Positions 17,832-26,197 of a stretch of 64,000 nt of DNA are shown piece after piece. The stretch's first letter is position 1. Each line of letters starts with the position of its first letter. Both the position numbers and the translations under genes were made by a program. This DNA is from Faucicola mancuniensis (GTDB taxonomy: Bacteria > Pseudomonadota > Gammaproteobacteria > Pseudomonadales > Moraxellaceae), in assembly GCF_046523945.1 (NCBI RefSeq), contig NZ_CP171363.1, positions 1,488,001-1,552,000 on the forward strand, written 5' to 3'. The notes under the pieces are model-generated. The model saw only the letters and a program-made list of their open reading frames with translations, was not told where the DNA came from and did not search any database.

Positions 17832-18842
17832 TTAATAAAGTCTTTGACTCGCTAATGTCATCAAATCAAGCAAACCTTGACGATACACAGATTCTGGTAG
17901 ACTTAGCACCGCTTCACGAGCGATAGCCGTTTCACTAATCGCTTTTTCACGGCAATAATCCAACGCACCAGAATTTTTAACAATATCAATAATTTGAGCG
18001 GTATCCGCTACTTCACCTGTCTGAATGGCAATGCGTAAAATCTCAAAATCAGTTGGATTATTGCTTTTGGTAAATTCCAACGCTTTAATGAGTGGCAAAG
18101 TCGGTTTACCTTCGGCAATGTCATCGCCAACATTTTTACCCAAAACTACACTATCACCACTAAAATCAAGCACATCATCAATAATCTGAAATGCATTACC
18201 AAAATGTTGTCCAAATTTAGCGAACGTATCATCAAATTCTGGACGATTGTGCAAAATCGCCACGCCTTGACTAGACAACATAAACAGACGAGAAGTCTTG
18301 CCGTCAATGATTTTCATATAATCATCTTCAGTCGCTTGCGGATTGTGCTGATGTTGCAGTTGTAACACTTCGCCTTCGGCAATGTCGCAAGTGCCGTCCG
18401 AAAACAGCTTTAACAAAGGCAACGAACCAAAACCAACAAGTAAATTAAACGCCCGAGCAATCAAATAATCCCCAACAAGCACCGCCGTTGGGTTGTCCCA
18501 AGTCGCATTGGCAGTAGGCTTGCCACGTCGCATACCTGAGCTATCAATCACATCATCATGCACCAACGTTGCTGTGTGTAGCATTTCGGTAATCGCCCCC
18601 AAGTGCATGGCAGGCTCAAACTGCTTATCTTCACAAATGCGTGAACAAAGTAGCGAAATCAAAGGACGCATACGCTTGCCACCTGCGTCAATAACGTGTT
18701 GGCTCACCGCCATCACGAGCTTGACTTTTGAATTTAAACTACCGAATACTTGTTTGTCCATTTTTTCAAAATCATCGGCAACAATGCCTTGAATTTGGGC
18801 GTAAGTGATAGGATTGCTGTTGTTATCTTGTTGATGTGTCAT
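17832..18842 (-). CDS. ispB: Octaprenyl-type polyprenyl diphosphate synthase
   Basis: Trans-prenyl transferase that makes the long isoprenoid tail of ubiquinone from FPP and IPP. The 336-residue protein has the first aspartate-rich motif LVHDDVIDSSGMRRG (about residues 95-108) and the second IIDDVLDFSGD (about 225), plus GGKRMRP near 55. It is divergent from rplU-rpmA, the same arrangement as in E. coli. Chain length (8 or 9 units) cannot be read with certainty. Its start has no clear competitor: the frame opens with MTHQQDN at 18842. Confidence 0.94.
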   Translation of the reverse strand: MTHQQDNNSNPITYAQIQGIVADDFEKMDKQVFGSLNSKVKLVMAVSQHVIDAGGKRMRPLISLLCSRICEDKQFEPAMHLGAITEMLHTATLVHDDVIDSSGMRRGKPTANATWDNPTAVLVGDYLIARAFNLLVGFGSLPLLKLFSDGTCDIAEGEVLQLQHQHNPQATEDDYMKIIDGKTSRLFMLSSQGVAILHNRPEFDDTFAKFGQHFGNAFQIIDDVLDFSGDSVVLGKNVGDDIAEGKPTLPLIKALEFTKSNNPTDFEILRIAIQTGEVADTAQIIDIVKNSGALDYCREKAISETAIAREAVLSLPESVYRQGLLDLMTLASQRLY

Positions 18843-18945
18843 GTGAAAACTCGGTTGGATTTTTTGATAAAAAAATTGTAAAAAAAGTGCAAAAAATAAC
18901 TCCCACTATACCACAAATCACAACAATAAAATAGTAGAAAAAATC

Positions 18946-18974
18946 TTGCAATTAAATGCAGAATCAAGTAAAAT
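18946..18974 (+). promoter_or_regulatory. Predicted promoter of rplU-rpmA
   Basis: TTGCAA at 18946-18951 and TAAAAT at 18969-18974, 17 bases apart, in the divergent region between ispB and rplU. The transcript would carry a leader of about 85 nt with a small ATTGCC/GGCAAT hairpin, which could bind a regulator such as L21; that role is speculation. Confidence 0.65.
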
Positions 18975-19067
18975 TACGCCCCTAAACTATATTCATTCCC
19001 TGTGTAACCGTCAAAAAGCATTGCCATCGGCAATCACGGTGTACGGGTTTTTTCGGAGCAAACCAAG

Positions 19068-19379
19068 ATGTATGCAGTAATCAAAAGTGGTGGTAAACAA
19101 CACCGTGTAACCGAAGGCGAACTACTAAAAGTAGAATTGCTAAAAGCTGAAAAAGGCGAAACCGTTAAAATCGAAGACGTATTAATGGTTGTAAACGGTT
19201 CAGATATCAAAATCGGTCAGCCAGTTGTTGCTGGTGCGGTTGTAGAAGCTGAAGTGGTTGAACATGGTCGTGGAGAAAAAGTACGCATCGTGAAACATCG
19301 TCGCCGTAAACACTACCACAAAGAACAAGGTCATCGCCAATGGTACACCTTGTTAAAAATTAACGCTATCAAAGCATAA
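19068..19379 (+). CDS. rplU: 50S ribosomal protein L21
   Basis: 103-residue L21 of the large ribosomal subunit, binding 23S rRNA. Begins MYAVIKSGGKQHRV and carries the C-terminal KHYHKEQGHRQ(W/Y)YT-type signature (here KHYHKEQGHRQWYTLL). Normal length. rpmA follows 25 bp later in the conserved two-gene operon. Confidence 0.98.
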   Translation: MYAVIKSGGKQHRVTEGELLKVELLKAEKGETVKIEDVLMVVNGSDIKIGQPVVAGAVVEAEVVEHGRGEKVRIVKHRRRKHYHKEQGHRQWYTLLKINAIKA

Positions 19380-19404
19380 TTCAACTATTTTTAGGAGCTA
19401 ACTC

Positions 19405-19665
19405 ATGGCACATAAAAAAGCAGCAGGTTCTACTCGTAACGGTCGTGATTCTAACCCAAAAATGTTGGGTGTAAAAATTTTTGGTGGTCAGCAAGTTGTT
19501 GCTGGTAACATCATCGTTCGCCAACGTGGTACAGAATTCCACGCAGGTGAAGGCGTAGGTATGGGTCGTGACCATACATTATTTGCTTTAACTGATGGTG
19601 TGGTAAAATTTGCCGTAAAAGGTAAGTTCAACCGCCGTTATGTCAGCATTGTAAACGAAGCATAA
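19405..19665 (+). CDS. rpmA: 50S ribosomal protein L27
   Basis: 86-residue L27 with the N-terminal MAHKKAAGSTRNGRDSN that reaches the peptidyl-transferase centre, then RQRGTEFHAGEGVGMGRDHTLFA. Good ribosome-binding site (AGGAG). Second gene of the rplU-rpmA operon. Confidence 0.98.
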   Translation: MAHKKAAGSTRNGRDSNPKMLGVKIFGGQQVVAGNIIVRQRGTEFHAGEGVGMGRDHTLFALTDGVVKFAVKGKFNRRYVSIVNEA

Positions 19666-19685
19666 TCTTTATTAAGATAGCTTTC

Positions 19686-19718
19686 AAAGCCCAATAAGTT
19701 TTACTTATTGGGTTTTTT
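19686..19718 (+). terminator. Rho-independent terminator of rplU-rpmA
   Basis: CCCAATAAG / CTTATTGGG stem with loop TTTTA, followed by TTTTTT. Confidence 0.9.
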
Positions 19719-19866
19719 ATTTTTCAAAATTTAGAATTTGTTACATTATTTACAAGTTTTACCAAAAACATTGCAACTGTTGGCTAGAACTGAAAGAAAA
19801 ATTTAGCGATAATAGTTTTGTCAAAACAATTTGTTAAAACATTAAACTACTTTTATTGAAGAGGAA

Positions 19867-20526
19867 ATGATGATGTTAAAAAAAATTTTAACCCCTGTAT
19901 TAACTACCGCTTTAATTGTTGGTACACCTTTAACTATCGGTATGACAACCGCCCAAGCCAAAGAAGCCAGCCAAGCCACTGCATCAAAAAATTTAAATAA
20001 CTTATTGGTCAATGTTAAAAGCATGACGGCAAATTTTAGCCAAACAACCAAAGGTGGCAAATTTGGCAGTCACACATTTAGTGGTTCTATGGCGGTACAA
20101 CGCCCCAATCAGTTCCGCTGGCATACCACAGGTTCTGCCGAGCAGTTGATTGTGGCAAATGGCAATACGCTTTGGGTTTATGACAAAGATTTAAACCAAG
20201 CGACCAAACAAAGCACGAGCAATCAAGTGGGCGATACCCCTGCGTTGTTGCTATCGGGTGACCTAAGCAAGATTTCGGCAAATTTTAAAGTCACTCAACC
20301 AAATGCTAGCAAAAATTATTTTGTGTTGTATCCGAAATCAAGCAACGCCAGTTTTAAAAACTTGAGTATTTCATTTAACAGTGGCAATCCTGTGATGATG
20401 GTGTTAAATGACAATCTTGGACAAACGACCAGTATCAAATTTAGCAATGTCAAACGCAATGGCAAAATCGCAAGCAGTCAGTTTAGTTTTACACCTGATA
20501 AAGGCGTTGATGTAATTGAGCAATAA
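19867..20526 (+). CDS. lolA: Outer-membrane lipoprotein carrier protein LolA
   Basis: Periplasmic chaperone that carries lipoproteins from the LolCDE exporter to the outer membrane. The 219-residue precursor has a signal peptide (cleavage near TTAQA, residue about 34) and the family's beta-rich text (SMTANFSQTT, GSMAVQRPNQFRWHTTG, LWVYDKDLNQAT). Three consecutive ATG codons start the frame; given the GAGGA position, the third (19873) may be the one used. Own transcription unit. Confidence 0.93.
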   Translation: MMMLKKILTPVLTTALIVGTPLTIGMTTAQAKEASQATASKNLNNLLVNVKSMTANFSQTTKGGKFGSHTFSGSMAVQRPNQFRWHTTGSAEQLIVANGNTLWVYDKDLNQATKQSTSNQVGDTPALLLSGDLSKISANFKVTQPNASKNYFVLYPKSSNASFKNLSISFNSGNPVMMVLNDNLGQTTSIKFSNVKRNGKIASSQFSFTPDKGVDVIEQ

Positions 20527-20908
20527 TTGATTGCAAAAATTGTTAATTGATAAAAAAAGCCTGCTTTTTAGTGGGTTTTTTGCATTTAATATTTTGTGAA
20601 ATATGTAACTTTTTAATACACCACTAGCAATTTTTTGTTAAAATAGGTAAACTATACCACGTTTTAGCCAGTTGAGACGTTTTGATACCTTTTTACTAAA
20701 ATTTGCAACAGTTAGATTTATTTTGTTGCATAAAATTTATTTGAGTGAATCAGTGTTTCCTACGTTTTACCAGCAGATGTCATGTCATGACGATGATATA
20801 AAAAAATTATCACTTCATTTTTATCTATTCTTTTTCACATCTGCATATCAACAGGGTTGTTTAAAAAAATAAATAGTAGTCCAAAAACCTTTTGGCAAGG
20901 AGTATTTC
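20527..20908. other. 382-bp gap: weak terminator and nuo leader region
   Basis: Holds an imperfect hairpin with a T run at about 20552-20581 that probably ends lolA, then AT-rich sequence that should contain the nuo promoter and leader. A 66-codon frame at 20672-20872 is present but looks non-coding (Phe/Leu-rich, no ribosome-binding site). I see no RNA gene or binding site that I can name. AAGGAG before ATG 20909 is the nuoA ribosome-binding site. Confidence 0.5.
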
Positions 20909-21433
20909 ATGTTTCCAGCATTTGATTGGTCGGCGATGGTTTTTCTTTTGGCGGCGGTTGGATTGTGTGTGTTTATGCTAGTTGTGCCAAGATTGTTGGG
21001 TGGTACGTCTAAAGGTTTTCAAAAAGAAGAAAATTTTGAGTCGGGCGTGGTCGGTGCGGGTACGGCTCGTATTCGTTTGTCTGCCAAATTTTATGTGGTG
21101 GCGATTTTCTTTGTGATTTTTGACCTTGAAGCCCTCTATCTTTACACGTATGCGGTGTCGGTGAAAGAAGCTGGCTGGCTTGGGTTTTTTACCATTTTAA
21201 TTTTTATTGGTGAGTTGTTAATTGGTTTATATTATTTGTTAAAATTGGGTGCGTTAAACTGGTCACCTGCGGACAAAAAACCAAAACCTGCTCGCTTAAC
21301 GTCTGCTCCTGCTGGATTTAATTTGGCGGATATCACACGCTTTAATGGCGTAGAAGAGTTGGAAACTGACCCAACAGGCAAAGTCCCTGCACAGTTATCA
21401 GGTGTGATGAAACAACATCAACCACAAAATTAA
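20909..21433 (+). CDS. nuoA: NADH-quinone oxidoreductase subunit A
   Basis: Membrane-arm subunit of respiratory complex I. The 174-residue protein has three membrane segments (about 8-28, 64-84, 94-114) and the conserved ENFESG and FDLEALYLY segments that contribute to the quinone site. It carries a longer, charged C-terminal tail than E. coli NuoA (147 residues). First gene of the nuo operon; strong ribosome-binding site (AAGGAG). Confidence 0.96.
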   Translation: MFPAFDWSAMVFLLAAVGLCVFMLVVPRLLGGTSKGFQKEENFESGVVGAGTARIRLSAKFYVVAIFFVIFDLEALYLYTYAVSVKEAGWLGFFTILIFIGELLIGLYYLLKLGALNWSPADKKPKPARLTSAPAGFNLADITRFNGVEELETDPTGKVPAQLSGVMKQHQPQN

Positions 21434-21513
21434 TCAAAAAGCCTTGCAAATGTTTTCAGGGCTTGTTTTGTTTGTAAAATCGGAAAAAACTATTTTTAGT
21501 TATTGGATTTTTT

Positions 21514-22176
21514 ATGAAATATACATTGACAAAAGCCAATCTTGATGCGAATAAATTCCCAGCCGAAACCATTGAAGTGATTGATGAAGAAGAAATCAAT
21601 CGCAATGTGGTGATGACCCGCTTAGAAGATTTAAGCCATAGTTTAGCCAATTGGGGTCGTAAACATTCGCTGTGGCCGTTTAACTTTGGTACGTCTTGCT
21701 GTTATGTGGAATACGCCACGACTTTGACAGGTGTGCATGACTTATCACGTTTTGGGGCGGAGGTTATTCGTGCGTCGCCACGTCAGGCGGATGTGATGAT
21801 TGTCGCAGGGACGTGCTTTATGAAAATGGCACCTGTAGTTCAGCGTTTGTATGAGCAAATGCTTGAGCCAAAATGGGTGATTTCTATGGGTGCGTGTGCT
21901 AACTCTGGCGGTATGTACGATGTGTATTCTGTGGTGCAAGGTGTGGATAAGATTATCCCTGTTGATGTGTATATTCCGGGGTGTCCGCCACGTCCAGAAG
22001 CCTTGATTCAAGCGATTATGCTGTTGCAACAACAGATTGATAAAGAACGCCGTCCGCTTGGTATTCATGTTAAAGATGATGGTATTTATCAACCAATTAT
22101 GCAACCTGAACGTGATAGAAAACAAGCCGACCGTGTTGCGGTGAAAAATTTACGCAGTCCTGATAATATTGAGTAA
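21514..22176 (+). CDS. nuoB: NADH-quinone oxidoreductase subunit B
   Basis: Carries the terminal [4Fe-4S] cluster N2 next to the quinone pocket. The 220-residue protein shows the cluster ligands in TSCCYVEY, AGTCFMKMAP and IPGCPPRPEAL. Lies 80 bp after nuoA; the gap has a weak hairpin (AAGCC...GGGCTT) that may modulate messenger levels. Followed at 12 bp by nuoCD. Confidence 0.97.
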   Translation: MKYTLTKANLDANKFPAETIEVIDEEEINRNVVMTRLEDLSHSLANWGRKHSLWPFNFGTSCCYVEYATTLTGVHDLSRFGAEVIRASPRQADVMIVAGTCFMKMAPVVQRLYEQMLEPKWVISMGACANSGGMYDVYSVVQGVDKIIPVDVYIPGCPPRPEALIQAIMLLQQQIDKERRPLGIHVKDDGIYQPIMQPERDRKQADRVAVKNLRSPDNIE

Positions 22177-22188
22177 AAGGGAAAATTT

Positions 22189-23961
22189 ATGGTAACAGTC
22201 GCAGAAAATACGCCACAAAATACAGGGGCGTTTGCCGTTATTGATGAGTTAAATAAAAAATTCTCAGGGCAGTTTATTGAACAAAAAACATTTGATAATT
22301 TTCCAACCATTTGGGTAGAACGTTCACAACTTTTGGACGTGCTATTGTTTTTGCGAAAATTACCAAAACCTTACGTCATGTTGCTTGACTTATCAGCGAT
22401 TGACGAACGTTTACGCCAACATCGTGATGGTCAGCCAGACAGCGATTTTACGGTATTTTATCATCTTATGTCTATTGAACGTAACAGTGATATTCGTGTC
22501 AAAGTGGCGTTAAAAGAAGACGATTTAAACATTCCGACCGCTACTCGCATTTGGGCAAATGCCAACTGGTATGAGCGTGAAGTCTGGGATATGTTCGGTA
22601 TCAAATTTGACGGACATCCGCATCTGACCCGTATTTTGTTGCCAAAATATTGGGAGGGACACCCACTGCGTAAAGAATACGCCTCTCGTGCGACCGAAGT
22701 TCCGCCGTATTACCTTGATAAAGATAAACAAATGTTTGAACAAGAAAATTTGCGTTTTATCCCAGAAGAATGGGGTATGAAACGTAGCGGTCGTGATGAA
22801 GACTTTATGTTCCTAAATCTTGGACCAAACCACCCATCGGACCACGGTGCGTTCCGTGTCGTGCTACAGCTTGACGGTGAAGAAGTGGTGGATTGTATCC
22901 CAGATATTGGCTATCACCACCGTGGGGCGGAAAAAATCGCCGAACGTCAAACTTGGCATTCATTTATCCCTTATACCGACCGTATTGACTATCTTGGTGG
23001 TGTGATGAATGAGTTGCCGTATATCATGGCGGTGGAAAAATTGGCAGGGATTACCGTGCCAGACCGAGCCAACACCATTCGTATTATGATGAGTGAGTTT
23101 TTCCGTATTACCAATAACTTGCTGTATTGGGGAACGTTTATCCAAGATGCGGGCGGTATGACCCCTGTGTTTTATATGTTTGCCGACCGCCAAAAAGCCT
23201 ATGATGTGATTGAAGCGGTAACAGGCTATCGTATGCACCCTGCGTGGTTTAGAATTGGCGGTACGGCGATGGACTTGCCAAACGGTTGGGAACGCTTGGT
23301 TCGTGAGTTTTTGGACTGGATGCCAAAACGCATTGACGAATATTTTAAAGCGACCATGACCAACAAAGTTTTACAATTGCGTACGCAACAAGTCGCCCAA
23401 TACGATGCAAAATCGGCATTGGCTTGGGGTGTAACAGGGGCTGGCTTGCGTGCGACAGGGATTGAGTACGATTTGCGTAAGGCTCGTCCGTATCTTGGCT
23501 ATGAAAATTTTGATTTTGAAGTGCCTGTTGCCTATAACGGTGATGCGTATGACCGTTGTTTGGTAAAAATCGGTGAAATCCGTGAATCACTCAAAATTAT
23601 TGAACAATGTTTGAATAATATGCCGTCAGGTGCGTACAAAGCCGACCACCCATTGGCTGTACCACCGCCAAAAGACCGTACGTTAAACGATATTGAAACC
23701 TTGATTAATCACTTTATTTCGGTGTCGTGGGGGCCTGTGATGCCTGCGGGCGAAAGCTCTATGATGGTGGAAGCGGTGAAAGGGATTACCAATTATACGC
23801 TGATTTCTGACCGTTCTACGATGAGTTATCGTACTCGTATTCGTACGCCAACTTTTGCTCATTTGCAACAGATGCCTGCGGTGATTAATGGTAGTTTGGT
23901 GTCGGATTTGATTATTTATCTTGCGTCTATTGATGTCGTTATGGCGGATGTGGATAGGTAA
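22189..23961 (+). CDS. nuoCD: NADH-quinone oxidoreductase fused subunits C and D
   Basis: Peripheral-arm subunit made from NuoC (about residues 30-180) fused to NuoD (about 205-590), as in enterobacteria and Pseudomonas. NuoC part: WVERSQLLDVL and EREVWDMFGIKFDGHPHLTRIL; NuoD part: NLGPNHPSDHGAFR (quinone-site His) and IGYHHRGAEKIAERQTW, ending MADVDR. Length (590) fits the fused form. The next gene of the ordinary operon, nuoE, is 1.7 kb away because of inserted sequence. Confidence 0.97.
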   Translation: MVTVAENTPQNTGAFAVIDELNKKFSGQFIEQKTFDNFPTIWVERSQLLDVLLFLRKLPKPYVMLLDLSAIDERLRQHRDGQPDSDFTVFYHLMSIERNSDIRVKVALKEDDLNIPTATRIWANANWYEREVWDMFGIKFDGHPHLTRILLPKYWEGHPLRKEYASRATEVPPYYLDKDKQMFEQENLRFIPEEWGMKRSGRDEDFMFLNLGPNHPSDHGAFRVVLQLDGEEVVDCIPDIGYHHRGAEKIAERQTWHSFIPYTDRIDYLGGVMNELPYIMAVEKLAGITVPDRANTIRIMMSEFFRITNNLLYWGTFIQDAGGMTPVFYMFADRQKAYDVIEAVTGYRMHPAWFRIGGTAMDLPNGWERLVREFLDWMPKRIDEYFKATMTNKVLQLRTQQVAQYDAKSALAWGVTGAGLRATGIEYDLRKARPYLGYENFDFEVPVAYNGDAYDRCLVKIGEIRESLKIIEQCLNNMPSGAYKADHPLAVPPPKDRTLNDIETLINHFISVSWGPVMPAGESSMMVEAVKGITNYTLISDRSTMSYRTRIRTPTFAHLQQMPAVINGSLVSDLIIYLASIDVVMADVDR

Positions 23962-24028
23962 CTGTCCTCTTCTCAAATTGATGGCGATTTAAAAATTGCT
24001 CTAAGAGTTATTAAAATAGGAGTATGTT

Positions 24029-24808
24029 ATGAATCAAAAGTATATTCTATCTGCAAACAATAATAGTTTGATAGAAGAAATTCACAATACAGTATAGAGT
24101 ATTGGTTATTGTATTGTTCGCGGTCTTAATCTAAACCACCTTGATGACAGCCAAAGAAACAAGAAATTATTTGACTTTCTATCTCAATTAGGAATACTGA
24201 CAAACCACAAAGATGATGGTTTTAAATCTATATTTTGGGATATTAAATATCGTGGCGATGACTATGTAATAAATAATGATATAACTTTCTCGGAAGATGT
24301 TGGAGAGTGTCCACTTCATAGTGATTCATCTTTTAGTGAAAACCCAGAAAGTTATTTGGTTATGTATGTAGTAAAACCAGCCAATGATGGAAGTAATTCT
24401 TTATTTTTAAGTTCATCAGATATTGTAAATCAGTTATCTAAAACAGAAATTGGTAAAAAACACTTAAAAACATTAACGGGCAATTTATATCCATTTAAGA
24501 CACCAACATCATTTGATAAGAAACAAGGTGTTATATGGAGTAATATCTTATCGGTCAATACTCAAATGATTAGATTTAGAAGTGATTGTATCTATAAAGG
24601 TATTGAAGAAAATAGAAATAAAGTATCAGAGGAAATGGTACTTGCACTTGATTATCTTGTAAAGATTATAAAAAACGCGAGTGATATTCAAGAATTTTCT
24701 GCACAAGATGATGATTTGATTATTATTGATAATGTCAATGGTTTGCATGCCAGAACTGATTATACAGATAAAAACAGGCATTATATTAGAGCAAGAATTA
24801 CTGTATAA
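24029..24808 (+). pseudogene. TauD/TfdA-like Fe(II)/2-oxoglutarate dioxygenase, in-frame TAG at codon 23
   Basis: From ATG 24029 (AGGAG 6 bases upstream) the frame reads 22 codons, meets TAG at 24095-24097, then continues without a break for 236 codons. The later part is a clavaminate-synthase-like protein: metal motif HSD at 97/99 in CPLHSDSSFSENP, and the distal His and Arg in NVNGLHARTDY...NRHYIRARI. So the active-site set H-x-D...H...R is complete. The simplest cause is CAG or TGG changed to TAG. No good start follows the stop before the fold begins. Substrate unknown. The segment is visibly more AT-rich than the nuo genes around it. The TSUP gene starts 9 bp after the stop. Confidence 0.75.
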
Positions 24809-24817
24809 AGGACGGTC

Positions 24818-25585
24818 ATGCAAGAAATAATACAATCTATTGTTTTTATTGCTGCCGCCATACTGCACGGAATTACAGGCATGGGATTTCCGATGCTCGG
24901 TACAACCGCATTGGCTTTTATCATGCCATTGTCTAAGGTTGTTGCCTTGGTGGCATTACCAAGCCTGTTAATGAGCTTGTTGGTTCTATGTAGCAATAAT
25001 AAAAAGGGTTTTTACCAAGAGATTGTTTATTATTTAAAAACCTATAAATTGCTTGCTATTGGTAGCGTCGTTGGCAGCATTTTGGGGGTAAAGCTGCTTT
25101 TGATACTTCCAGTGTCTTGGCTGTTTTTACTGATGGCAATCATTACATTGTATTATTCTGTCAATGGCATTTTAAATGTATGTGCAAAAGCAAAAAATAT
25201 TCAAGTGGTTGCCAATAATAAGAATATGGTTCTATTTGGGTTTTTGGCAGGCATTATTGGCGGTTCAACCAATGCCATGTCCCCCATATTGTTAATATTT
25301 TTGCTTAGTGAAACAGAGGATAAAAATCGCATCGCAAAAGCAAGCAACCTATGCTATCTTTTGGCGAAAATTGTTCAAATATATATGCTAAAAGACCAGT
25401 ATTTGTTATTAAATAAGAGTGAATACGGTTTAATATTTTTACTCTCCATATTGTCTATTATTGGATTGTATGTTGGCATTTGGTTGAGAGCTAAGATTAG
25501 CCCAAATTTTTTTAAAATGTTAATTTTTATTGTTTTATTGGTATTGGCTCTAAAAATTGGGCATTCAGGTTTAATTAAACTTTAA
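24818..25585 (+). CDS. TSUP (TauE/SafE) family membrane transporter
   Basis: A 255-residue integral membrane protein with about seven to eight hydrophobic segments and the TSUP-type repeats HGITGMGFPMLGTTAL (near 17) and GIIGGSTNAMSPI (near 148). Family members export sulfite, sulfoacetate or other small organic anions by proton-coupled transport. It is 9 bp after the dioxygenase pseudogene and likely belonged to the same cassette, for example exporting its product or a sulfur compound; that is inference. Reading frame is intact, although its partner is broken. Confidence 0.85.
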   Translation: MQEIIQSIVFIAAAILHGITGMGFPMLGTTALAFIMPLSKVVALVALPSLLMSLLVLCSNNKKGFYQEIVYYLKTYKLLAIGSVVGSILGVKLLLILPVSWLFLLMAIITLYYSVNGILNVCAKAKNIQVVANNKNMVLFGFLAGIIGGSTNAMSPILLIFLLSETEDKNRIAKASNLCYLLAKIVQIYMLKDQYLLLNKSEYGLIFLLSILSIIGLYVGIWLRAKISPNFFKMLIFIVLLVLALKIGHSGLIKL

Positions 25586-25586
25586 T

Positions 25587-25645
25587 TCATTATTAAATAC
25601 CTTAACTCGTTATTAAATATCGTTATTAAATATCATTATTAAATC
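25587..25645 (+). repeat. Four copies of a 13-bp AT-rich repeat
   Basis: Units TCATTATTAAATA (25587), TCGTTATTAAATA (25607), TCGTTATTAAATA (25620) and TCATTATTAAATC (25633); the last three are contiguous. The repeat lies exactly between the inserted cassette and nuoE. Confidence 0.85.
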
Positions 25646-25687
25646 ATTGGCACAATGTTTTACAATTTAAATATAAAAAAGGTTACC

Positions 25688-26197
25688 ATGAAAATTGTTA
25701 CCGACAAAACCCCCAAAGTGGACATTCACACCATTTTAACGCCCCAAGAAATTGACGGCATTCATCATCACATTCATCACTACCCACAAGCTCGGGCAGG
25801 GGTGCTTGATGCCCTAAAACTAGTTCAAAAACGTAACGGCTGGGTGGACGATGCTCAAGTGGACGCCATAGCCCATATGTTGTCCATACCTGTGGCGGAC
25901 GTGGAGGGTGTGGCGACATTTTTTAACCGCATTTACCGCTCGCCTGTCGGTCGTCATGTGATTTTGCTGTGCGATAGCATTGCTTGCTACCTAAACGGAG
26001 CGGAAAGCCTAGCGGACAGCTTTAAACGTGAACTTGGCATTGACTTTGGGCAAACCACCGCAGACGGACGTTTTACCTTGTTGCCGATTTGTTGTCTTGG
26101 TAACTGCGACAAAGGGGCAAGCGTGCTAGTGGATGAAGATACCTACGGGCCTGTGCTACCAAGCGAAGTGCCAATGTTATTGGAGCAATATGTATGA
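25688..26197 (+). CDS. nuoE: NADH-quinone oxidoreductase subunit E
   Basis: Peripheral subunit with the [2Fe-2S] cluster N1a. The ligands are visible as C-x4-C (CDSIAC) and later CCLGNCDKG. I start at ATG 25688, 4 bases after an AAAGGT site, giving about 169 residues; an earlier in-frame ATG at 25655 adds 11 unlikely residues. Its stop overlaps the nuoF start by 4 bases (ATGTATGA), typical translational coupling. Confidence 0.95.
   Translation: MKIVTDKTPKVDIHTILTPQEIDGIHHHIHHYPQARAGVLDALKLVQKRNGWVDDAQVDAIAHMLSIPVADVEGVATFFNRIYRSPVGRHVILLCDSIACYLNGAESLADSFKRELGIDFGQTTADGRFTLLPICCLGNCDKGASVLVDEDTYGPVLPSEVPMLLEQYV

Noticed and set aside
19000..19067. Riboswitch or L21 autoregulatory leader before rplU
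   Set aside because: Only a tiny ATTGCC/GGCAAT hairpin is visible; too little to claim a structured leader.
20672..20872. 66-codon frame in the gap before nuoA
   Set aside because: No ribosome-binding site, Phe/Leu-heavy composition from AT-rich DNA, and it lies in the probable nuo leader.
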